A stretch of DNA of 48,576 bases from Candidatus Cacconaster merdequi. GTDB taxonomy: Bacteria > Bacteroidota > Bacteroidia > Bacteroidales > UBA932. The stretch lies in NCBI GenBank assembly GCA_018064345.1, contig JAGHVK010000069.1:1-48576 (forward strand), written 5' to 3'. Of this stretch, positions 1 to 6,688 are shown in pieces. The translations under genes and the position numbers were made by a program. The notes under the pieces are model-generated. The model was not told the DNA's origin. It searched no databases and was given only the letters and a program-made list of their open reading frames with translations. Every line of letters starts with the position of its first letter. The first letter of the stretch is position 1.

Positions 1-49
1 GATTATGGACCCTCGCCCCCCGGATTTCTATTTTGTCGGGTTCAGACAT
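1..49 (-). CDS. uvrA: UvrA, excinuclease ABC subunit A (first 16 codons only)
   Basis: Only the N-terminus lies in the window; the gene continues past the left edge. Reading leftward from the ATG at 47-49 gives MSEPDKIEIRGARVHN, which fits the conserved start of UvrA (IEIRGAR.HNL), the ATP-dependent DNA damage sensor of nucleotide excision repair. The A of this ATG is also the last base of the TGA of the metallo-hydrolase gene to the right (TGATG junction). The two are therefore very probably co-transcribed and translationally coupled. The call rests on 16 residues only, but the motif is characteristic. Confidence 0.82.
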   Translation of the reverse strand, partial: MSEPDKIEIRGARVHN

Positions 50-690
50 CAGAGCGTCTCAAGAAATGGGTTAGTGGCCCGTTCGTAGCCGATAGTGGTC
101 GGATAGCCGTGGCCCGGAAGGACTTTGACATCAGAGTCGAGAGGCAGAAGCTTGGCGGTAATGCTCTTCATAAGCTGCTCATAATCACCGCCTATATGGT
201 CTGTCCTGCCTATGCTTCCTGCGAACAGGGTATCACCGCTGATCAGAACGCTGCTTTCCTTGCCGTAATAGCACACCCCACCCTGTGTATGGCCGGGAGT
301 GGCAATCACTTCAAAGGAGCTGTTCCCGAATTCGATTATGTCTCCGTCGTTGATGTCAGTCGTTTTGCCAGAGAAAGGAACCGACTTGAGGCCCAGCATC
401 CTGCAATATTCAGGAGCCGCCTCCAACTGGACAAGGTCCCCGCTGTTCATATACACGGGAACACTCCATTTGACGGCCGCATCTTCCAATCCCATCACGT
501 GGTCGAAATGGCCGTGGGTAAGCAGTATCTTTACGGGGTGGAGTCCGCTGTCGGAAATGAAGCCGCACAGGCGCGCGAACTCTCCTTCGGAACTTGCTCC
601 CGGATCTATTATCACACAATCAAGAGAATCATCCCAAACCACATAGCAGCATTCTCTCAATTCATTGAAATAAAAAGACTTTATCTCCAT
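49..690 (-). CDS. MBL-fold metallo-hydrolase, glyoxalase II-like
   Basis: A 213-residue cytoplasmic metallo-beta-lactamase-fold hydrolase. The metal-binding signature THGHFDH lies at residues 58-64 (H59, H61, D63, H64). It is followed by further ligand regions: ATPGHT, SGDTLF and a C-terminal LPGHG. Proteins of this size with these motifs are usually annotated hydroxyacylglutathione hydrolase or thioester hydrolase. Bacteroidales generally lack glutathione, so the substrate is uncertain and could be a persulfide or another thioester. I chose the ATG at 690 (MEIKSF...) because the upstream in-frame ATG at 729 lies inside the promoter palindrome. The gene is transcribed away from the deoxynucleoside kinase and is coupled to uvrA downstream. 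Confidence 0.85.
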   Translation of the reverse strand: MEIKSFYFNELRECCYVVWDDSLDCVIIDPGASSEGEFARLCGFISDSGLHPVKILLTHGHFDHVMGLEDAAVKWSVPVYMNSGDLVQLEAAPEYCRMLGLKSVPFSGKTTDINDGDIIEFGNSSFEVIATPGHTQGGVCYYGKESSVLISGDTLFAGSIGRTDHIGGDYEQLMKSITAKLLPLDSDVKVLPGHGYPTTIGYERATNPFLETL

Positions 691-718
691 AATCCTCGCT
701 ACTTCCAATTTTTCTTTA

Positions 719-747
719 CAAAAATACAAAAAGAGTTTGTATTTTTG
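719..747. promoter_or_regulatory. Perfect palindrome carrying back-to-back -7 boxes of a divergent promoter
   Basis: CAAAAATACAAA (719-730), a 5-bp spacer AAGAG, then TTTGTATTTTTG (736-747) form a perfect 12-bp inverted repeat. Each arm contains TATTTTTG, a match to the Bacteroidota -7 consensus TAnnTTTG. The right arm (740-747) points to the kinase start at 770. The left arm (719-726, minus strand) points to the hydrolase start at 690. No good -33 TTTG is seen at the usual spacing for either. The symmetry could simply be two promoters, or a dimeric regulator may bind here. Confidence 0.6.
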
Positions 748-769
748 CTCTGAGTTAATAATTCATTAT

Positions 770-1384
770 ATGCATATCGCTGTCGCAGGAAACATAGGAA
801 GCGGGAAGACTACTCTTACCAGAATGCTTGCCGAACATTACAAATGGACTCCGAAATACGAATCGGTGGATTACAATCCCTACCTTTCCGATTTCTACAA
901 TGACATGGAGCGCTGGTCCTTCAATATCCAGATCTATTTCCTCAACAAGAGATTCCTTGACGTTGTGGAGATAGGAAAGCACGAAGACATTGTCATACAG
1001 GACCGCAGCATATATGAAGATGCCAGGATATTCGCTCCTAACCTGCATGAAATGGGGCTTATGTCCACCCGTGATTTCGAAAACTACTCTTCACTCTTCT
1101 CGCTTATGGCCTCTCTTGTGAAGGCCCCGGACCTGCTGATTTACCTCAGAGGTTCCATTCCTCACCTCGTTGGGAACATACAGAAACGCGGAAGAGAATA
1201 CGAAAGCAGTATCCGCCTCGACTACCTGAAAGGGTTGAACGCACTGTATGAGAAATGGATAGATGAGTATCAGGACGGAAAGCTGCTCGTCATCGACGTG
1301 GACAAACTGAACTTTGAATCAAATCCGGAAGATTTCAGTTCAGTCTGCGACAGGATAGAGGCCCAGCTCAACGGAATCTTTTGA
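770..1384 (+). CDS. Deoxynucleoside kinase
   Basis: A 204-residue cytosolic kinase of the dNK/dCK/dGK family, which phosphorylates deoxynucleosides for nucleotide salvage. The P-loop GNIGSGKT is at residues 7-14. The family DRS motif (QDRSIYED) follows near residue 85, and a LID-like region R-G-R-E-Y near residue 140. Length and motifs match bacterial deoxyadenosine/deoxyguanosine kinases; which base is preferred cannot be read from sequence. I chose the ATG at 770 (MHIAVAGN) because it puts the P-loop right at the N-terminus as in the family, and it lies about 20 bp after the -7 box at 740-747. It converges on the PfkB kinase with a 3-bp gap. Confidence 0.88.
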   Translation: MHIAVAGNIGSGKTTLTRMLAEHYKWTPKYESVDYNPYLSDFYNDMERWSFNIQIYFLNKRFLDVVEIGKHEDIVIQDRSIYEDARIFAPNLHEMGLMSTRDFENYSSLFSLMASLVKAPDLLIYLRGSIPHLVGNIQKRGREYESSIRLDYLKGLNALYEKWIDEYQDGKLLVIDVDKLNFESNPEDFSSVCDRIEAQLNGIF

Positions 1385-1387
1385 CCG

Positions 1388-2380
1388 TCATTCACTGACA
1401 CCCATCAACTGACGGATTTCCTTCTTGGCTGCTTTCCAACGTGGGATGTCTATCTTCGTACCTATTACTTCCACAACTTTGGCGGCAATGGCGGAGCCTA
1501 CTTGCCCGCATACCTCCAACGGCATTCCCATTGAATGGGCATAGAGGAATCCTGCAGCGTAAGTGTCGCCTGCTCCGGTGGCATCCTTAGCAATTCCCGG
1601 CCACGGTTCAATGAAATGGTATTCATCTCCGCTCTTGACCATCGAGCCATCCTTGCCCACCTTTACAGCTGCTATCTTGCACATCCGCGACATATCTTCA
1701 AGAGCCTCGCGAGGTTCCAGCCCGGTGAAAGCTTTCGCTTCAGTCTCATTCGCAAAGACGATGTCCACATAGTTCCGTACTATATCGTGGAGAAAGGCAT
1801 TGTTGGATTCCACTACGTTGTAGCTTGCCATATCAAGGGAGACTATCATGCCATGGGCTCGTCCCATTTCGGCAGCCCTACGGAAAAGCCTTTGATTCTG
1901 AACGAGATACCCCTCAATATGAAGATAATCGTAGCCTTCGAAGAATTCCGGTTTCAAGTCGTCAGGCTCCAACTCGAGCGCAGCCCCAAGATACGTTGCG
2001 AAGGTGCGGTCGGCGTTGGGGGCGGTTATGAAAACCATTGCTCGGCCGGAAGCGGCCCTGCCTCTGAGAAGATGGGAAGTTATTCCTTTGCTGTTCTGGT
2101 CCGACTCGAAAAGAGAACCCAACTCGTCGTTCCCCACCTTCCCGATAAATCCGGACGGCATTCCGAACACTGCTGTCGCGGAAATCGTGTTGGCCGCTGA
2201 CCCTCCTGCCACATACTGGACGCCTATCTCTTTGAGTTCCGCCCAAATCTTGTTACCGGTAGGAGCATCCACGTGCTGCATGCTACCTTGGGGAAGATTA
2301 TATTTTCTAAGCAAAGAATCATCGGGCAGCACAGCGAGAATGTCCGTCAGTGCGTTGCCGATTCCGAGTATCGACTTCAT
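1388..2380 (-). CDS. PfkB-family kinase, adenosine kinase-like
   Basis: A 330-residue ribokinase/PfkB-fold sugar or nucleoside kinase. The N-terminal part has the GGSAANT substrate-binding motif. The C-terminal part has DATGAGDTYAAGF, the PfkB signature with the catalytic Asp and anion hole. Bacteroidota proteins of this type are usually annotated adenosine kinase. The preceding deoxynucleoside kinase would fit a nucleoside-salvage setting, but the substrate is inferred only. The gene lies 43 bp downstream of the nucleotidyltransferase on the same strand and is probably co-transcribed with it. The gap holds AGAACC...GGTTCT, a short inverted repeat without a T-run. Confidence 0.85.
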   Translation of the reverse strand: MKSILGIGNALTDILAVLPDDSLLRKYNLPQGSMQHVDAPTGNKIWAELKEIGVQYVAGGSAANTISATAVFGMPSGFIGKVGNDELGSLFESDQNSKGITSHLLRGRAASGRAMVFITAPNADRTFATYLGAALELEPDDLKPEFFEGYDYLHIEGYLVQNQRLFRRAAEMGRAHGMIVSLDMASYNVVESNNAFLHDIVRNYVDIVFANETEAKAFTGLEPREALEDMSRMCKIAAVKVGKDGSMVKSGDEYHFIEPWPGIAKDATGAGDTYAAGFLYAHSMGMPLEVCGQVGSAIAAKVVEVIGTKIDIPRWKAAKKEIRQLMGVSE

Positions 2381-2423
2381 CTGTTTTGATATATTTTATT
2401 TAGAACCTGTTTTCAATTGGTTC

Positions 2424-3344
2424 TTATTTCAGATTCCAGAGATTGCTCGGATAGATACCCTTTTCTATCAGTTCGCCTATCTTTGAAACCACAAAAGGCC
2501 TGTCTTCCTTGTAGGTCACTCCGAACCACTTTGCATCGCAGCTCAGAAGGTTGAAATCAGCATCACCACGCTTGATGAGGACATCAGCCACATACGGGAT
2601 GAAAAATTCAGCCTTGATGTTCGCTTTCGTCTTCGAATCATCAAGGAAAGTCTTGAAAATCTCTTCGGAATAATCGAAATAGTCAGGAGTAAATCCCCAG
2701 AAATTCATTGACACCGGAATATCTTCAGAGAGAGGGTAATCCTTGCCATCTTCCGAATAGCAGACCTGTCCGTCAGACTTGCGGGAGATTGCAGTGCGCT
2801 CGTGTATTTCGGTGAGGAATCCGTTCCCGTCAGCACGGCAGCAACCGCGTGAAACGGAGCCGAACTCAGAGAGTGTGTTCTTGAGATAGTAGCTGACAAG
2901 GGCGTACCTACCCTTCTTTCCTTCAACATTCTTGAGGAAGTCAGCAATGGCGACATAAGCTTCACGACCGTAGAAATCATCTGCGTTGATTACAGCGAAA
3001 GGCTCCTTTATCACATCCTTCGCCATAAGCACTGCGTGGTTTGTTCCCCACGGTTTCTCACGGCCCTCAGGCACCGGATATCCTTCAGGAAGATAGTCAA
3101 GTTCCTGGAATACATATTCCACATCTATCTTACCTCCAAAACGCTCCGGAGAATAGACAGACTGGAAAGCCTCTGCAAAAGAGTGCCTGATGACAAATAC
3201 CACCTTACCGAACCCGGCACAGATGGCATCGTAGATTGAATAATCGATTATTGCCTCTCCACAAGGTCCAAGACCATCCATCTGTTTGAGGGATCCATAC
3301 CTTGAGCCCATCCCGGCAGCCAATACAAGAAGTGTAGGTTTCAT
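2424..3344 (-). CDS. Sugar-phosphate nucleotidyltransferase-like protein
   Basis: A 306-residue protein with the NTP-transferase (GT-A like) fold. The N-terminus LLVLAAGMGSRYGSLKQ is the nucleotide-binding loop (LAAGxGSR...K). AVINADDFYG near residue 110 holds the metal-binding Asp pair, and the C-terminal part contains EFFIPYVADVL. It most resembles sugar-1-phosphate nucleotidylyltransferases; neither the sugar nor the nucleotide can be told. I chose the ATG at 3342-3344 (MKPTLL) over an upstream in-frame ATG because the -7 box at 3366-3373 would put the transcription start near 3360. It heads a two-gene leftward unit with the PfkB kinase. Confidence 0.8.
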   Translation of the reverse strand: MKPTLLVLAAGMGSRYGSLKQMDGLGPCGEAIIDYSIYDAICAGFGKVVFVIRHSFAEAFQSVYSPERFGGKIDVEYVFQELDYLPEGYPVPEGREKPWGTNHAVLMAKDVIKEPFAVINADDFYGREAYVAIADFLKNVEGKKGRYALVSYYLKNTLSEFGSVSRGCCRADGNGFLTEIHERTAISRKSDGQVCYSEDGKDYPLSEDIPVSMNFWGFTPDYFDYSEEIFKTFLDDSKTKANIKAEFFIPYVADVLIKRGDADFNLLSCDAKWFGVTYKEDRPFVVSKIGELIEKGIYPSNLWNLK

Positions 3345-3365
3345 TTTTGTTCTGAAATTGAACCA

Positions 3366-3373
3366 CAAATTTA
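3366..3373 (-). promoter_or_regulatory. -7 promoter element of the nucleotidyltransferase gene
   Basis: On the minus strand this reads TAAATTTG, a full match to TAnnTTTG, 22 bp upstream of the ATG at 3344. A weak -33-like ATTG lies at 3394-3397 (minus) at suitable spacing. Confidence 0.6.
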
Positions 3374-3431
3374 GCCAACTCGATTAAGAATTGCAATTTT
3401 TGGCCACTTCTTTCACAGACAATTTTCACAG

Positions 3432-3459
3432 ACCGTCCGTTTTTTTCATAACGGACGGT
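3432..3459. promoter_or_regulatory. Perfect 10-bp inverted repeat, candidate operator
   Basis: ACCGTCCGTT (3432-3441) and AACGGACGGT (3450-3459) are exact reverse complements separated by 8 bp. The right arm ends at the expected -33 position of the promoter for the serine hydrolase (-7 box at 3480-3487). No T-run follows on either strand, so a terminator is unlikely; a binding site for a dimeric regulator fits better. Confidence 0.5.
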
Positions 3460-3487
3460 TGAGATTGCTCAAAAATAGATAACTTTG
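3458..3487 (+). promoter_or_regulatory. Promoter of the serine hydrolase / C26 peptidase pair
   Basis: TAACTTTG at 3480-3487 matches the Bacteroidota -7 box. GTTG at 3458-3461 is a weaker -33 element with an 18-bp spacer. The start codon is at 3525, leaving a 5' leader of about 30 nt. The -33 element overlaps the end of the inverted repeat at 3432-3459. Confidence 0.65.
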
Positions 3488-3524
3488 TGTCTGTAAACAC
3501 AGATTCCGTAACATTATCAACAAT

Positions 3525-5114
3525 ATGAAACGCTTGGTCATATCCTTGGCTCTGCTTGCAGCCATTCTTCCGGCAGCTTTTGCACAAACCTCGAAAAACA
3601 TCCCGGAAAGAGTGCAGGTCCTCTCCGACGAGGAGATTGTGGCAAATCTTGATTCCTACATAGAGAAAGTACGCACGGACTGGAAGATTCCCGGAATGGG
3701 CGTCACCCTTATGAAGGATGGCAATATACTCCTTATGAAAGGTTACGGAGTGAAGGACTCAACCCGTATGGATGACCCTGTTGATGAGAACACAATCTTC
3801 CAGATCGGATCAGTGTCCAAGTCATTCACCGCTGCAGTCATTGCATCACTCGTGGACGAAGGCCTCCTCAAATGGGATGACACGGTCAAGAGCATACTCC
3901 CTGATTTCGAGATGTATGACCCTTGGGTGACTGAAAACCTTCAGGTAAAGGACCTCACAAGCCACAGGACAGGTCTGGGAGGACAGGTCGGAACTTATAT
4001 CCCGAATATGGGATACGACCGTGATGACGTGTACAAGATGTTGAAATTTATCAGGCCGGCATATACTTTCAGAGGTGATTACCAATACAATAACATCACA
4101 TTTATCCCTGCTGCTAAGATCATTGAGAAAGTTACCGGGAAGAGTTGGGAGGAGAACGTAAGGGAAAGGCTCTTCGAGCCTCTCGGAATGACACTCTCCA
4201 CCCTGAACGGGGAGGGGTTCTCCGAAGCCTTGAAAGAAGGACGGGCTGCTCTTCCATACGAGTTCATACGCAAGGACGGACAGATGCAGGTCAATCCTCT
4301 GTACGGTGACGAACAGGCCCTGTGGTGGCTTACCGTCATCGGTCCTGCCGGTGCAGTATGTTGTCCTCCTGTCGATCTGCTCAAGTGGGCGAAGTTCCAT
4401 CTTGACAACGGAAAAGTAGGTGACAAACAGATTATCAGCGAGAAACAGATGAACTACCTCCACCGTGGAGTCACTATTACATCCCAGGGTGCTGACTATA
4501 CCAACCTGTATGCTCACTGCTGGTTCGTGGAGCAGACCCGCAAGTGCCGCATCTACTATCATACTGGCACGACCTGGGGAATGACGACGCTCTGCTTCTT
4601 TGTCCCCGAGCTTGACATCTGCGGAACAATCCAAGTCAATTCTGAAGCACCGTCCGACCCTCGTCACGCAATAATGCGCCGTGCCCTGGATATGTTCCTG
4701 GGATATCCGACATACGACTACAATGCTGAATACCTGAAAGATTGGTACGACACGGCCGCCAAGCGCGCCGAAGCCGAAGCAAAGGCTGCATCGGAGAAAG
4801 TTGTCGAGCCTTCACCCGAATTGAAGAAGATTGCAGGCAAATACACGAAAGAGGCGCCGTTCGGTGACGCGACAGTGACGGTAAAGAAAGGCAAGGCATA
4901 TATCGAGATAGGCCACAAGGGATGGAAACGGGAACTCAAGCACGTCAGTGGCAACAAGTTCAATTTCCGTATGGACGGATGGGGATTCGACATAACCTTC
5001 CTGTTTGAAGAAGGTACCGCCGGAAGCTCAATGAAATCTGCATACGGATTCAGCATCGCCTGGGGCGAAGGAGAAGAAAAATATTTTGGGGATTGGAAAA
5101 GAACACAGCAATAA
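3525..5114 (+). CDS. Exported serine hydrolase, class C beta-lactamase-like fold
   Basis: A 529-residue protein with a clear signal peptide (hydrophobic residues 4-20, cleavage around AFAQ). Residues about 35-390 form a class C beta-lactamase/DD-peptidase-like domain. It has the catalytic SxxK (S96-V-S-K99 in IGSVSKSF), Y188-N-N190 as the YxN motif, and H346-T-G348 in place of KTG. The last 110 residues or so look like the beta-rich DUF3471-type domain often found behind this fold. Such proteins are peptidases, esterases or D-amino-acid hydrolases, and only rarely true beta-lactamases. An 11-bp gap separates it from an exported gamma-glutamyl hydrolase, which suggests joint periplasmic processing of peptides or cell-wall fragments. 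That role is inferred. Confidence 0.85.
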   Translation: MKRLVISLALLAAILPAAFAQTSKNIPERVQVLSDEEIVANLDSYIEKVRTDWKIPGMGVTLMKDGNILLMKGYGVKDSTRMDDPVDENTIFQIGSVSKSFTAAVIASLVDEGLLKWDDTVKSILPDFEMYDPWVTENLQVKDLTSHRTGLGGQVGTYIPNMGYDRDDVYKMLKFIRPAYTFRGDYQYNNITFIPAAKIIEKVTGKSWEENVRERLFEPLGMTLSTLNGEGFSEALKEGRAALPYEFIRKDGQMQVNPLYGDEQALWWLTVIGPAGAVCCPPVDLLKWAKFHLDNGKVGDKQIISEKQMNYLHRGVTITSQGADYTNLYAHCWFVEQTRKCRIYYHTGTTWGMTTLCFFVPELDICGTIQVNSEAPSDPRHAIMRRALDMFLGYPTYDYNAEYLKDWYDTAAKRAEAEAKAASEKVVEPSPELKKIAGKYTKEAPFGDATVTVKKGKAYIEIGHKGWKRELKHVSGNKFNFRMDGWGFDITFLFEEGTAGSSMKSAYGFSIAWGEGEEKYFGDWKRTQQ

Positions 5115-5125
5115 AGAACACAGCT

Positions 5126-5926
5126 ATGAAGAGAATGACAGCAGTCCTGGCCGTGCTGTTGCTCACTGCAGGACAAATTTCAGCAAAGATTCCTGTAATC
5201 GGTATCTCCGGATATACGGACGGTGCCGGTTGTGAGGCAGGAATGACCTACATCAAGGCCGTGCGTATGGCCGGTGGAGCACCACTCATAATACCTGTCA
5301 CATCGGATGACGCTCAGATTGAAACAGTACTTGAGACCATCGACGGACTTGTGATGACAGGTGGAGAGGATTTCGACCCGTTGAAATGGTACGGAGAGGA
5401 ACCAAGAAAAGAGTTGGGCGAGGTTGTTCCTTCCCGCGATGAGTTCGATGTGAAACTGATACGGGCAGCTGTTGCGAAAGGCATTCCGGTATTGGGGATA
5501 TGCCGCGGCGAACAGCTGATGGCAGTTGCATTCGGAGGTTCCCTGTGGCAGGACATACCATCTCAAGTAGCAGGTAACTTTGTCAAACACAGACAGTCAC
5601 CTACCAGTTCCGCTTACGGGACACATTCCATATCCCTGGAGAAAGGGTCATCTCTCTCTACAATCCTCGCAACTGAACATACCATCGTGAACTCGTTCCA
5701 CCACCAGGCCATCAAAGATGTTCCGGATGGATTCAGGGTTGCCGCACGCTCCGCTGACGGGGTCATTGAGGCTGTTGAAAGAAGTGGTGAGATTACGGGA
5801 ACGAAGGACGGGAAAGGATGGATTCTCGGGGTGCAGTTCCATCCGGAAGCATTGGTGGCAAATGGAGGGAACAAAGATTTCCTGCCTATCTTCCAGACGC
5901 TTGTATGGGAAGCATCCAAGAAATGA
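5126..5926 (+). CDS. Exported peptidase C26 / gamma-glutamyl-GABA hydrolase-like
   Basis: A 266-residue class I glutamine-amidotransferase-fold hydrolase with a signal peptide (MKRMTAVLAVLLLTAGQISA). The nucleophile elbow GICRGEQ places the catalytic Cys at residue 126. The His-Glu pair lies in VQFHPEA near residue 240, and the oxyanion region is MTGGEDFDP. PuuD and folylpolyglutamate hydrolases share these motifs and cleave gamma-glutamyl amides. Here the enzyme is probably periplasmic, because it has a leader that cytosolic PuuD lacks. I chose the ATG at 5126 because upstream in-frame ATG codons lie in the end of the serine hydrolase gene and would bury the signal peptide. It is co-transcribed with the hydrolase. 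Confidence 0.85.
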   Translation: MKRMTAVLAVLLLTAGQISAKIPVIGISGYTDGAGCEAGMTYIKAVRMAGGAPLIIPVTSDDAQIETVLETIDGLVMTGGEDFDPLKWYGEEPRKELGEVVPSRDEFDVKLIRAAVAKGIPVLGICRGEQLMAVAFGGSLWQDIPSQVAGNFVKHRQSPTSSAYGTHSISLEKGSSLSTILATEHTIVNSFHHQAIKDVPDGFRVAARSADGVIEAVERSGEITGTKDGKGWILGVQFHPEALVANGGNKDFLPIFQTLVWEASKK

Positions 5927-5944
5927 GGCTGGCTTCAAAAAAAC

Positions 5945-5975
5945 TTTGCAGAAAAATCAAATTATAGTAACTTTG
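5945..5975 (+). promoter_or_regulatory. Promoter of the arginine operon
   Basis: TTTG (5945-5948), a 19-bp spacer, then TAACTTTG (5968-5975) is a near-ideal Bacteroidota -33/-7 promoter. Transcription should start near 5982, about 12 nt before the leader-peptide ATG. The two elements lie in an 11-bp direct repeat AACTTTGCAGA (5942-5952 and 5969-5979). Confidence 0.8.
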
Positions 5976-5993
5976 CAGAGAGATAAAAAGAAT

Positions 5994-6038
5994 ATGTTTA
6001 CAGGAAACCATAACAACCGACGTTGCCTCTCGTTCTAA
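5994..6038 (+). CDS. Arginine attenuator leader peptide (14 aa)
   Basis: The ORF reads MFTGNHNNRRCLSF and stops at TAA 6036-6038. Codons 9 and 10 are CGA CGT (6018-6023), both Arg, and they lie at the end of the 5' arm of the first leader hairpin, exactly where a stalled ribosome would disrupt it. The stop codon overlaps the start of the antiterminator strand. The ATG lies about 12 nt after the predicted transcription start. The peptide itself probably has no function beyond controlling ribosome position. Confidence 0.75.
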   Translation: MFTGNHNNRRCLSF

Positions 6039-6070
6039 GAGGTAGGTTGTTGTGTGTTTCTTTTCAAGAT

Positions 6071-6105
6071 AACTTGCCTCTTGCGGGGCAAGTTTTTTTA
6101 TTTTT
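6071..6105 (+). terminator. Intrinsic terminator of the arginine attenuator
   Basis: An 8-bp stem AACTTGCC / GGCAAGTT (6071-6078 with 6087-6094) with an 8-nt loop is followed by a T-rich tract through 6105, just before the ATG at 6111. Its 5' arm is also the partner of the antiterminator strand at 6037-6048. Confidence 0.88.
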
Positions 6106-6110
6106 AAGAA

Positions 6111-6677
6111 ATGAATTTCATCGTATCGGTGGCAGATGAGAGCCACGAGAAATTTGCGAAGGAGATTACTGAAGAGATTTTCATCTCCGCGCAGGAAAGG
6201 CATACCGGAATAGCGAAGAGGACTCCGGAATACCTTATCGAGAAGATTCGTGCCGGAAAGGCTGTGATTGCGACTACCGAAGACGGCCAGTTTGCAGGAT
6301 TCTCGTACATAGAATCCTGGGGAGGAAAGTCTTACGTAGCCAATTCGGGTTTGATAGTAGCCCATCGTTTCAGGGGACAGGGCCTCTCAAGAAAAATAAA
6401 GGAACAGACTTTCATCCTGTCGCGCAAGCTGTTCCCTGACGCAAAGATATTCAGCATCTCCACGGGCGGTGCAGTGATGCGCCTCAACTATGAATTCGGC
6501 TTCCGTCCGGTACCGTTCAGCGAATTGACAACTGACCCCGAGTTCTGGAAAGGATGCGAAGGCTGCCGTAATTACGACATACTCCAGCGGAACAATCAGG
6601 AAAGATGCATCTGCACAGGTCTGCTTTATGACCCGTTTGACCGAATCACAATCAAAACACCTGATGAACAAAAATAA
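6111..6677 (+). CDS. GNAT acyltransferase, probable N-acylglutamate synthase
   Basis: A 188-residue GCN5-related N-acyltransferase. The acyl-CoA binding loop is RFRGQG (residues 86-91) in motif A. The C-terminus has a Cys cluster C149-x2-C152 ... C166-x-C168 that could bind metal. It is the first gene after the arginine attenuator and lies 11 bp before argG. No ArgA/ArgJ-type synthase is present, so the context assigns the first pathway step: acylation of glutamate, by succinyl- or acetyl-CoA. As I recall, Bacteroides genetics has linked a GNAT gene in the same position to arginine prototrophy. The acyl donor is probably succinyl-CoA, given the argF' type downstream, but this is inference. 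Confidence 0.75.
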   Translation: MNFIVSVADESHEKFAKEITEEIFISAQERHTGIAKRTPEYLIEKIRAGKAVIATTEDGQFAGFSYIESWGGKSYVANSGLIVAHRFRGQGLSRKIKEQTFILSRKLFPDAKIFSISTGGAVMRLNYEFGFRPVPFSELTTDPEFWKGCEGCRNYDILQRNNQERCICTGLLYDPFDRITIKTPDEQK

Positions 6678-6688
6678 AGACAATAGAT

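Larger units (their letters stand above)
5982..6105 (+). ncRNA. Arginine-operon leader RNA with transcription attenuator
   Basis: The leader contains a short ORF with tandem Arg codons and mutually exclusive hairpins. Hairpin 1:2 pairs AACAACC (6012-6018) with GGTTGTT (6045-6051) and CCTCT (6026-6030) with AGAGG (6038-6042). Antiterminator 2:3 pairs AAGAGGTAGGTT (6037-6048) with AACTTGCCTCTT (6071-6082) over 12 contiguous pairs, two of them G-U. Terminator 3:4 uses AACTTGCC (6071-6078) and GGCAAGTT (6087-6094) before a T-run. A ribosome stalled on the Arg codons at 6018-6023 would cover strand 1 and free strand 2 for the antiterminator. A ribosome reaching the stop at 6036-6038 would block strand 2 and let the terminator form. 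Pairings are read from sequence; the mechanism is inferred by analogy with amino-acid attenuators. Confidence 0.85.

Noticed and set aside
2403-2424. Terminator between the nucleotidyltransferase and PfkB kinase genes (AGAACC / GGTTCT)
   Set aside because: The stem is only 6 bp with a long loop, and no T-run follows on the minus strand.
3846-4667. Long open reading frame on the minus strand opposite the serine hydrolase
   Set aside because: It is a shadow of the well-supported plus-strand gene and has no recognisable domain, leader or promoter.
3525-5114. True class C beta-lactamase conferring resistance
   Set aside because: The KTG motif is replaced by HTG and there is a long extra C-terminal domain, which fits peptidase or esterase relatives better.
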